From a virus: a DNA stretch of 54,330 nucleotides. The stretch lies in IMG/VR virus record IMGVR_UViG_3300044846_004207, positions 1 through 54,330 of that record; one strand, 5' to 3'. A program made the position numbers and the translations under genes. Of the stretch, positions 42,237 through 48,479 are shown one piece after another; positions within the stretch are counted from its first letter, which is position 1; each line of letters opens with the position of its first letter. Under the pieces are notes generated by a model. That model made no database searches and was not told where the DNA came from. It worked only from the letters and a program-made list of their open reading frames with translations.

Positions 42237-42761
42237 TTAGTTTTTTCTTTTAATCATTTTAATTAACTCACCTTTAGTCGTATGTGGAGGTAAATGTTTT
42301 TCTAAAAGTTTAAGAATTCCTTCCTCAAGTTTTTTTACTTCGTTAGTTTCTGTTTTCTTTTTTGGTAAACCTTTATGTTTGGTTGATGCAAAATCTTCTA
42401 AATCTTTTTCTGACATTTTTTTTGCCATATCTTGCACCTTTTTTGAAACTTTAGATTTAGGTGTGTCACCTCTTTTTACTGAAAGAGCTAAACCCATAAT
42501 TTTTTGTTGTTGTTTAGAAACCGCTTTTTCTGTCATTTCACCTTCTTCCATTTCTTCTTCGTATGTGACAAATGGTTTTTTTTCTGATTTAGCTTTGGTA
42601 ATTGCATCAGTATCTGCTTTAGGTATATTCAGAACACCTGTTGATTGTTCAACAACTCTTTTATATAAAGCATTTAATTGTTTCCCATCCAATTTTTCCA
42701 AGGTACTAATTGAAAATCCTTCATAAAGAAGTTTAGCCAATTTAGGATTCATATGTTTCAT
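42237..42761 (-). CDS. DUF3008-like protein
   Basis: A 174-residue protein, Lys/Glu-rich. Residues about 78-130 contain AVSKQQQKIMGLALSVKRGD, then KVQDMAKKMSEKDLEDFAST and KHKGLPKKK, the pattern of DUF3008, a domain frequent in large marine phages. Function unknown. It lies immediately before the terminase gene, the place of the small terminase gene in T4, yet it lacks a recognisable DNA-binding domain. Start alternatives at Met1 or Met4; its start overlaps the upstream gene by 20 nt. Confidence 0.65.
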   Translation of the reverse strand: MKHMNPKLAKLLYEGFSISTLEKLDGKQLNALYKRVVEQSTGVLNIPKADTDAITKAKSEKKPFVTYEEEMEEGEMTEKAVSKQQQKIMGLALSVKRGDTPKSKVSKKVQDMAKKMSEKDLEDFASTKHKGLPKKKTETNEVKKLEEGILKLLEKHLPPHTTKGELIKMIKRKN

Positions 42762-43161
42762 CTTGCACTAAAGTTTTTTCCCATTTTAATACGATATCTC
42801 GTTCATATAATTTGTTTTCAATTTCTTTTTCAGTTTCACCAAAATTGAAAACCAATCTTTTTTTCTTTTTTATTAATATTTCGTCACTATCCGATCTTTC
42901 CCACCCAAGAGCAATTACACCATCAACTGAATCATACACACCAAAGAAATCAGAATTCTGTATAAGATTTAATTCTATTAATGAATTTTTCAAAGTTCCA
43001 ACTCTTTTAATAAACTGAATTTCAGGTGGTTGTGGTTTTCCTGAAGCAGGTTCCGAATCCCAATCTTCACCCCAAACATCGTCCAAGTCAGAAAAGATAA
43101 ATTCATATATATTATCACCTTTATAATTTGGACCCAATTCATTTATATAAATCAATCTCAT
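42742..43161 (-). CDS. Conserved phage protein, function unknown
   Basis: A 139-residue protein: MRLIYINELGPNYKGDNIYE, FIFSDLDDVWGEDWDSEPAS, then a beta-rich domain (SDFFGVYDSVDGVIALGWER) and a Glu/Lys-rich C-terminal helix. The motif DLDDVWGEDWD is striking but unassigned. It overlaps both neighbours and is translationally coupled with them in the packaging operon. Confidence 0.6.
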   Translation of the reverse strand: MRLIYINELGPNYKGDNIYEFIFSDLDDVWGEDWDSEPASGKPQPPEIQFIKRVGTLKNSLIELNLIQNSDFFGVYDSVDGVIALGWERSDSDEILIKKKKRLVFNFGETEKEIENKLYERDIVLKWEKTLVQDETYES

Positions 43162-44519
43162 ATAATATCTCCGTTTGGTGTTACTTTTACTTGTTTACCG
43201 TTAATCGTAAAAACTAAATTTTTCTTATTTGTTAAACCAATGATTTTTGCGTTTGTATTTTCTTCCAACAAATAAAAAGCACTTAATCTTTGATTTTTTG
43301 TTTCACTTAATCTGTGAATTTCATTCTTTGTTTCAATTTTGTTAATTTTTTCTTTCAAAAATTGTTTCTTCTTTTTATTTTCTAAAATAGTTTTTTCACT
43401 TGGTTTAATATCAAAATATTTAGAAAGTACTTTTTCCACTTTAGATTCACTATAGATAGAATCTGTCATATAACCATAAGTTTCTTTTGGTTCTGACATC
43501 ATAGGTTCTTCAGTTGACATTGGTTCTTCTCCACCCAAATCAAATTCATCTTCTGAACCTAAGTCAAGTTCACCTGGACCTTCAGCACCGTAATCATCCG
43601 ATTCTTCGAATTTTGAAAGAATGTCTTCTTTATCATCCTCATCAAGATTTTCTAAATCAATTGCCGATAATATTGAATTTACAACATATTTTATATCTTG
43701 AGAATCCATACCTTTTTCTTTATCGTAAGCTCTGATTTTTTGTCCTAATTTTCCTGTAAGTTTTTGTATTGTTTTTAATGCGTAAGGCTCACCTGTTTCA
43801 TCGGATTCTCCACCCATTGGTGGTTCTCCCCCCATATCTTCTTCTCCCCCCATCGGTGGTGCTTCAGATCCCATATCTTCAGGTGGTAACCCCATACCTT
43901 CTTCACCTCCCATTGGTGGTGCTTCTGCTCCCATATCACCTCCTTCTGCTGGTGGGGCACCCATATCTCCCCCTTCCATTGGTGGTGGTACGCTTGCTCC
44001 CATATCTGCAGGTGGTGGAGGTGTACCCATATCAGCAGGTGGTGCCCCTGCTCCCATATCAGCAGGTGGTGGTGCACTTGCTCCCATATCAGCGGGTGGT
44101 GGAGGTGTTTCTACTGAAGGTTCAGTTACGGGTTTACTTTTTTTTTTAGTTCTGAGAACAAATCTTTGTTCTCCGATTAATGGAATCTCATTCTCGTTTT
44201 CGTGAATACGATTTAATTCACCAGCCAACAAGTTTAATTTTTTCATCGCCTCTGAATAAGATCTAAAATATTTTCTATGTCTAATAGAATCAGTATAATC
44301 TAAATTAGATTCATTAATTCCTTGTTTAATTATATATCCCAATCTTTCTTTTACAATACCATAGGTATTTCCATCAGCCAATTTGATAGTATAATTTAAT
44401 GTTGATAGTTCATTAATTTCTTGTTTAGGTGTTTCATTATATCTTGCAATTTCAAGGATACGTTTAATTTTATCCATACCTTGTAATTTTTCACTACCTA
44501 GTGGTTTTAAATCCGCCAT
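43158..44519 (-). CDS. Head-operon protein with Pro/Gly/Met-rich repeats
   Basis: A 453-residue protein. Residues about 1-125 form a globular or helical domain, about 130-240 a low-complexity stretch of PPPADMG, GGDMG, PPMGGEE units, followed by an acidic helical domain (LSAIDLENLDEDDKEDILSK) and a C-terminal small beta domain ending TINGKQVKVTPNGDII. The low-complexity segment resembles the C-terminal tail of the portal protein. It is the first gene of a coupled group leading to the terminase. I do not know its function; a scaffold or virion role is plausible. Confidence 0.55.
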   Translation of the reverse strand: MADLKPLGSEKLQGMDKIKRILEIARYNETPKQEINELSTLNYTIKLADGNTYGIVKERLGYIIKQGINESNLDYTDSIRHRKYFRSYSEAMKKLNLLAGELNRIHENENEIPLIGEQRFVLRTKKKSKPVTEPSVETPPPPADMGASAPPPADMGAGAPPADMGTPPPPADMGASVPPPMEGGDMGAPPAEGGDMGAEAPPMGGEEGMGLPPEDMGSEAPPMGGEEDMGGEPPMGGESDETGEPYALKTIQKLTGKLGQKIRAYDKEKGMDSQDIKYVVNSILSAIDLENLDEDDKEDILSKFEESDDYGAEGPGELDLGSEDEFDLGGEEPMSTEEPMMSEPKETYGYMTDSIYSESKVEKVLSKYFDIKPSEKTILENKKKKQFLKEKINKIETKNEIHRLSETKNQRLSAFYLLEENTNAKIIGLTNKKNLVFTINGKQVKVTPNGDII

Positions 44520-44562
44520 TGTTAAATGTTTTTAATGTTTAATTATTTTAAAAAACTTTTTA

Positions 44563-44570
44563 TATAAATA
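44563..44570 (-). promoter_or_regulatory. Candidate late promoter motif
   Basis: TATTTATA on the minus strand (context ATATATTTATATAAAAAG), 43 nt before the ATG at 44519, in a 75-nt gap. Confidence 0.45.
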
Positions 44571-44594
44571 TATTGTTATTTAGTAATTTACTTT

Positions 44595-45368
44595 TTATTC
44601 GTAATTTTCTTGTTCTAAAGATAATCTTTTGTCTGTTATTTTGTTTTTGAAGTTTTCAAGTTTTTCAATATAACCATTTCTTCTTAAGAATTTAAAAACT
44701 AAATTCTCGTATGAAAACTCTCCTTCTTTTTTCAAACCGCACGTTCTATATTTTCTAAGTTTTTCACGATATTTTTTAACTAACTTTACTGCTTCAGGTA
44801 AAGATTTACTTTCAGCGTCATCTAAAGCTCCGTCAATTATGTCCATCCATTGTTCCGCCTTCTGTTTGATTTTTTTCTCGTTAACAACAAACTCTTCTTT
44901 TTTTGGAAATTTTACCCATTCATTTTCCATTAATGAATAAACTCCAGAACTTTCATTTTTTTCATTTAAATCTTGAACGTATACTTCTACTTCATAACCT
45001 TTAATGATAATGTCGTGTGCGGCGTTAAAAACGGTTTTTTTCAATCTAAATAATTCTTCATATAACTCTTTGTCTTCTTCAGCATCATCAAAGTCGTATA
45101 CAATATGTAAATCAAAGTCAGAAAACTCACTCCAATTGTATCCAACAAGAGAACCTACAAGAATTATATCTTGAACAAAAAAATCAACATCAAGATAATC
45201 GATAAATAATTCAGCAATTTTTAAAAGTCTACTTTTTATTTCTGACTTTAATTCGGGGTTTTGTCCTTCAGAATCTCCCGTATTTTTTTCTTTAGTTAAA
45301 TTCCATATATCTGGATTTAACTCGTCCTGTAAATAAAAACTGTTTATTATTTTTTTTGTGTCTGCCAT
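44595..45368 (-). CDS. MNT-type nucleotidyltransferase
   Basis: A 257-residue protein starting MADTKKIINSFYLQDELNPD. I use the ATG at 45368, not an upstream in-frame ATG at 45509, since the longer form would run through the end of the KTSC gene with hydrophobic junk sequence and a promoter-like box lies just upstream of 45368. The core is IILVGSLVGYNWSEFSDFDL, the GS-x-x-G-x-x-W-S-x-x-S-D-x-D-L signature of the DNA polymerase beta-like superfamily, followed by a further Asp/Glu in the strand VEVYVQDLNE. It might modify RNA, protein or a small molecule; similar genes occur in T4-like marine phages without assigned role. Confidence 0.7.
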   Translation of the reverse strand: MADTKKIINSFYLQDELNPDIWNLTKEKNTGDSEGQNPELKSEIKSRLLKIAELFIDYLDVDFFVQDIILVGSLVGYNWSEFSDFDLHIVYDFDDAEEDKELYEELFRLKKTVFNAAHDIIIKGYEVEVYVQDLNEKNESSGVYSLMENEWVKFPKKEEFVVNEKKIKQKAEQWMDIIDGALDDAESKSLPEAVKLVKKYREKLRKYRTCGLKKEGEFSYENLVFKFLRRNGYIEKLENFKNKITDKRLSLEQENYE

Positions 45369-45371
45369 AAA

Positions 45372-45379
45372 TATAAATA
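45372..45379 (-). promoter_or_regulatory. Candidate late promoter motif
   Basis: TATTTATA on the minus strand (context GAGTATTTATATTTATGG), 3 nt before the ATG at 45368; supports the choice of that start. Confidence 0.45.
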
Positions 45380-45390
45380 CTCTAATTGGT

Positions 45391-45639
45391 TCAATTTTCC
45401 AATTTTTTATACTTATACTTTTTAGATATATCAGAATTAAAAAATTTACCCTGTGACTCAGACAATCTAAACCTAGCATAAACATTATGAGGAACATCTT
45501 CATATTCATATTTTACACCATTTTTAAATTCAGAAATTAATTTTTTTGTTTCTACATCATATTCTGTTCTAACAAGATTTGATGAGTTAATTTCACAAAT
45601 TATTTTTGTGTCGTGGATTGTTGTTCTTGTAATTGCCAT
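45391..45639 (-). CDS. KTSC-domain protein
   Basis: An 82-residue protein that is nearly all one KTSC domain: SSNLVRTEYDVETKKLISEF, KNGVKYEYEDVPHNVYARFR and SESQGKFFNSDISKKYKYKK. The family core is SsxixxxgYdpexxxLxvxFxnGxxYxYxxVPxxvYxxf with SxGxFFNxxI. The domain is small and widespread, often in phages and next to nucleic-acid enzymes; proposed roles include RNA or DNA binding. The neighbouring downstream gene encodes a nucleotidyltransferase. Confidence 0.85.
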   Translation of the reverse strand: MAITRTTIHDTKIICEINSSNLVRTEYDVETKKLISEFKNGVKYEYEDVPHNVYARFRLSESQGKFFNSDISKKYKYKKLEN

Positions 45640-45682
45640 ATTTTTAGTTTTTTACATTTAATGTAACTATAATTTTATAGAT

Positions 45683-45690
45683 TATAAATA
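45683..45690 (-). promoter_or_regulatory. Candidate late promoter motif
   Basis: TATTTATA on the minus strand (context AAATATTTATAATCTATAAA), 43 nt before the KTSC ATG at 45639. Confidence 0.45.
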
Positions 45691-45747
45691 TTTGGACACC
45701 TACTAAAGAGTACAACAAAATTTTTTTGAAAAAAATATGAGTAAAAT

Positions 45748-45778
45748 TTGGCAGATTGTAATATTTTGTATAAGTTTG
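45748..45778 (+). promoter_or_regulatory. Host-type (Bacteroidota sigma-A) promoter
   Basis: TTG at 45748-45750, 20-nt spacer, TAAGTTTG at 45771-45778. Divergent from the KTSC gene promoter and about 35 nt upstream of the ATG at 45814. Confidence 0.55.
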
Positions 45779-45813
45779 TGTTATAGTAATAAACCCTTAA
45801 AAAAATAAAAGTT

Positions 45814-46257
45814 ATGAAAAATTTGATTTTGTCTTTAGTAATGTCAGTAGTAAGTTTGGTTTCTTTTTCACAAGTAATTGAAATTGAATTCAGTAAGTTC
45901 ACTCTTTTTAATACAGGTATGTTAAGAGGGTATGATAATGTAATTGATTCCACGAATTATGTGGCGGTTGATAAAGATATGGTAGGTAAAAATAAGTATG
46001 TATTTGACTTGGATAATAAAACTGCAAAAAGATACTTCAATGGATTACTTGCTGAGAGTACTGATATTCTTACCTTCACAAAAAAAGGAAGTACTGTAGT
46101 TCTTACGATGAATGATAAAGAAACGTCTACTGGTAAAACTGTTGTTAGTACTGTTCATTTAAACACTAACAAGAACGATAAAACTAAACCTCACTACTTA
46201 ATGTACTTTATCAGTACTGTAACAAATACAACTAATGGTACGATTGTGTACAATTAA
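45814..46257 (+). CDS. Secreted protein, function unknown
   Basis: A 147-residue protein with a clear signal peptide (MKNLILSLVMSVVSLVSFSQ, cut expected near the Ser-Gln) and a mature beta-rich domain of about 125 residues with no Cys and no catalytic motif (KTAKRYFNGLLAESTDILTF). It is a monocistronic gene with its own host-type promoter and strong terminator, inside a region of opposite strand. That arrangement is typical of morons: extra genes expressed independently of lytic control. It might alter the host envelope or block superinfection; this is a guess from location and export signal. Confidence 0.7.
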   Translation: MKNLILSLVMSVVSLVSFSQVIEIEFSKFTLFNTGMLRGYDNVIDSTNYVAVDKDMVGKNKYVFDLDNKTAKRYFNGLLAESTDILTFTKKGSTVVLTMNDKETSTGKTVVSTVHLNTNKNDKTKPHYLMYFISTVTNTTNGTIVYN

Positions 46258-46258
46258 A

Positions 46259-46284
46259 AAAAAACCTCCAATCGGAGGTTTTTT
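46259..46284 (+). terminator. Intrinsic terminator
   Basis: AAAACCTCC, loop AATC, GGAGGTTTT with two more Ts. Strong 9-bp stem directly after the stop of the secreted-protein gene. Because the stem is A-rich at its base it may also stop the convergent paralogue cluster. Confidence 0.9.
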
Positions 46285-46287
46285 AAT

Positions 46288-46794
46288 TTATTTAACTTTA
46301 ACAGAAGAACAATACTTAGATGTCATATCAGCAATCGCCCCTTTATTAGGATAAGTTCCACCGTACATTGATTGACTCATCCAATTTTTAGCACTATTGG
46401 TGTCAAAGTTTGATTCCCTACCAGTTGACTTAAAATTAATATCAGTATATGTGTCATAAGAACCACCAGTTGCTCGTCCCATAGTACCCGTATTACAATC
46501 ATAAACCATAGATGCATATGTGTCAGGTTTCCCATCCATTGCAATACGAATTCCTAATTTACCTGGTTGTACAACCATATTACCTTTATTGTCTTTAAGT
46601 TTTTGTGGGTATGCTTGAACCTTAAATTTTACATCTGCTCCTGATGCATAATTTGCTGAATATTCTCTATTTTCTATACCAATTATGCTTGTGTAAAATT
46701 CCGGAGTCATAGTTGTTGTTTCAGTTTTTTCACTGATAACTCTTTTTATAATTCTTGTTAAATCTGATTCTGTTAATCTTATAATTCTTTTCAT
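46288..46794 (-). CDS. Paralogue 1 with shared N-terminal targeting-like sequence
   Basis: A 168-residue protein, the most downstream of four tandem paralogues. It begins MKRIIRLTESDLTRIIKRVI, then SEKTETTTMTPE, with a basic amphipathic helix that ends I20-S21-E22 before Lys23. That is a possible (L/I)xE prohead protease site. The body (about residues 30-168) is a beta-rich domain shared in outline with paralogues 2 and 3: DNKGNMVVQPGKLGIRIAMD, GKPDTYASMVYDC, and the C-terminal GAIADMTSKYC. A conserved Cys pair may form a disulfide. Role unknown; internal head protein is my preferred reading. Confidence 0.65.
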   Translation of the reverse strand: MKRIIRLTESDLTRIIKRVISEKTETTTMTPEFYTSIIGIENREYSANYASGADVKFKVQAYPQKLKDNKGNMVVQPGKLGIRIAMDGKPDTYASMVYDCNTGTMGRATGGSYDTYTDINFKSTGRESNFDTNSAKNWMSQSMYGGTYPNKGAIADMTSKYCSSVKVK

Positions 46795-46817
46795 ATAGTT
46801 TTTTATTTTATTTTATT

Positions 46818-47321
46818 TTATACCTTTGAGCAATAATTAGATGTCATATCAGCAATTGCCCCTTGATTTTTAAATAATCCTTCTGCATTATGAAGAGTGT
46901 TTTGTAAAATTTGTTTTCCCATCGCATGATCATAATTACTTTCTCTTCCGACACCTATAATATTTAAATCACTATAATCATCACCAATATATCCCATACT
47001 TCTAGTGAATGTTCCATTTTTACAATCATAAATTGTGCGTCCATAAGTGTTAGGTTTACCTGGCAATTCTATTGTAATATACAGTTTACCTGGTTGTCTA
47101 ACTGACTCCCCTTTATTGTTTTTAACGTAATAACCTGATGGTGTAACTTTAAACATAACATTCTTTTTTGATTTATCAAAAGCCTGTAATTCTTTACCAC
47201 CTATTCCATTTATTTTAGTATAACTTTCTGGAGTCATAGTTGTTGTTTCAGTTTTTTCACTGATAACTCTTTTTATAATTCGAGTTAAATCCGATTCTGT
47301 AAGTCTTATTATTCTTTTCAT
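46818..47321 (-). CDS. Paralogue 2 with shared N-terminal targeting-like sequence
   Basis: A 167-residue protein with the same first 32 residues as paralogue 1 and the same body plan: NNKGESVRQPGKLYITIELP, GKPNTYGRTIYDC and GAIADMTSNYC. Between conserved blocks the sequence is clearly diverged from paralogue 1, including a different central turn (MGYIGDDYSDLNIIGVGRES). The gap to paralogue 1 is 23 nt of A/T-only sequence, without a separate promoter-like box. Confidence 0.65.
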   Translation of the reverse strand: MKRIIRLTESDLTRIIKRVISEKTETTTMTPESYTKINGIGGKELQAFDKSKKNVMFKVTPSGYYVKNNKGESVRQPGKLYITIELPGKPNTYGRTIYDCKNGTFTRSMGYIGDDYSDLNIIGVGRESNYDHAMGKQILQNTLHNAEGLFKNQGAIADMTSNYCSKV

Positions 47322-47341
47322 AGTTTTTTTATTTTTTTTAT

Positions 47342-47839
47342 TTATACTGATTTACAATATTTAGATATCATTGTTGCAATAGTACCTTTTACAGGATACG
47401 TACCACCCTTCAAACTTTGGTTCAATAAGGATATTGCTCGTTCTGTGTCGTATTTAGCCTCCCATCCACCAATTGAAAAAATATAATTACTGTAATTATT
47501 ATCCAAACTACCTTGTGCATAACTCATAATATTTTTTTTACAATCATATGTCATAAGAGCTTTGGTATTAAGTTTACCATCCATCTTTACTTCTATACCC
47601 AACTTGCCAGGGTCAGCCACCATATTACCTTTGTCGTCTTTTATTTTAGGTTTGTATGGTGTAATTGTAAATGTCACGGGATTACCTGATTTATCTGTTC
47701 CTGAAATGGTTCTGTCACCAACACCCCTAAATTCAGTTACTGTTTCCGGAGTCATAGTTGTTGTTTCAGTTTTTTCACTGATAACTCTTTTTATAATTCT
47801 TGTTAAATCTGATTCAGTTAATCTTATTATTCTTTTCAT
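47342..47839 (-). CDS. Paralogue 3 with shared N-terminal targeting-like sequence
   Basis: A 165-residue protein with the common N-terminal 32 residues, then DDKGNMVADPGKLGIEVKMD, GKLNTKALMTYDC and GTIATMISKYC. It is closer to paralogue 1 in the Gly-Lys-Leu block and more diverged elsewhere. Like its neighbours it has no transmembrane segment and one conserved Cys in each of two blocks. Confidence 0.65.
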   Translation of the reverse strand: MKRIIRLTESDLTRIIKRVISEKTETTTMTPETVTEFRGVGDRTISGTDKSGNPVTFTITPYKPKIKDDKGNMVADPGKLGIEVKMDGKLNTKALMTYDCKKNIMSYAQGSLDNNYSNYIFSIGGWEAKYDTERAISLLNQSLKGGTYPVKGTIATMISKYCKSV

Positions 47840-47856
47840 AATTTTTATTTTTATTT

Positions 47857-48363
47857 TTATTTTGCAGGAGTACTAGGTATTGCTGATTGTAAATTTTTAA
47901 CCCAATCCAAAACTTTAAATGATTTACTAGCACTTGAAATAAGCCCACCAGGTACTTTAGAACCATAATTATCAAAATTTGATTTAAAATAGCTAGCAAC
48001 ATTATTGTATGTTGCTTCAGTATTGAGGGGTTGTTCGGCACCTCCAACATCTATAATAGCACTTGGTTTAAGTATTTCAAGGTTTTGTCCTGATACTGCA
48101 TCCTTGAAAACGTTAAAGGTACATCTAACAGCACTATTAGCAGCAACAACTTTATAATGGTTATTTTTAGGAAAAAATGTAACCGACTCTACTACCAAGT
48201 TCCCATCATTAGGAAAAGTACAATCATACGATTTTCCATTAACTGTTATTTTTAAAGGTATTGTTTGTCCTGGGGTTAATACTGTCGTTTCCACTTTTTC
48301 ACTAATAACTCTTTTTATAATTCGAGTTAAATCTGATTCTGTTAACCTTATAATTCTTTTCAT
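47857..48363 (-). CDS. Paralogue 4 with shared N-terminus but unrelated body
   Basis: A 168-residue protein. The first 23 residues are identical to the other three; the linker differs slightly (VETTVLTPG for TETTTMTPE). The body shows little similarity to the others: VNGKSYDCTFPNDGNLVVES, VVAANSAVRCTFNVFKDAVS and a C-terminal GGLISSASKSFKVLDWVKNL. So the N-terminal module has been kept while the cargo differs. It is the first gene of the cluster, downstream of a TATTTATA box. Confidence 0.65.
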   Translation of the reverse strand: MKRIIRLTESDLTRIIKRVISEKVETTVLTPGQTIPLKITVNGKSYDCTFPNDGNLVVESVTFFPKNNHYKVVAANSAVRCTFNVFKDAVSGQNLEILKPSAIIDVGGAEQPLNTEATYNNVASYFKSNFDNYGSKVPGGLISSASKSFKVLDWVKNLQSAIPSTPAK

Positions 48364-48380
48364 AATTTTTTTATTTACAA

Positions 48381-48388
48381 TATAAATA
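48381..48388 (-). promoter_or_regulatory. Candidate late promoter motif for the paralogue cluster
   Basis: TATTTATA on the minus strand (context ACATATTTATATTGTAAAT), 17 nt before the ATG at 48363. The only such box upstream of the four-gene cluster. Confidence 0.5.
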
Positions 48389-48479
48389 TGTGTTATTTAT
48401 AAAAAAATTCTAAAGACGTATAAAAAATAAGAATTGATTAATTTTTTAATATCAATTACAATTAAAAAAAAGAAAAAAT

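Larger units (their letters stand above)
46701..48363 (-). repeat. Four dispersed ~94-bp repeats encoding a common N-terminus
   Basis: Copies lie at 46701-46794, 47228-47321, 47746-47839 and 48270-48363, each at the 5' end of a gene. They are near-identical at DNA level, with only a few third-position changes, whereas the downstream gene bodies have diverged strongly. This points to gene conversion, recent duplication of the module or strong constraint on it. Confidence 0.9.

Noticed and set aside
42237-42761. Small terminase subunit next to the large subunit
   Set aside because: Position fits, but the sequence shows a DUF3008 pattern and no helix-turn-helix or coiled-coil oligomerisation domain typical of gp16.
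43514-44149. Plus-strand open frames opposite the Pro/Gly-rich head gene
   Set aside because: Leu/Val/Tyr/Pro repeats generated by reading the repetitive minus-strand gene backwards; not independent genes.
45369-45509. Longer start for the nucleotidyltransferase at 45509
   Set aside because: The extra 47 residues overlap the KTSC gene, are hydrophobic and unlike the family; ATG 45368 has a promoter-like box right upstream.
46701-48363. Repeated ~94-bp segments considered as insertion-element ends or recombination sites
   Set aside because: Each copy is exactly the 5' coding part of a gene in the same frame; no inverted repeats, target duplications or transposase.
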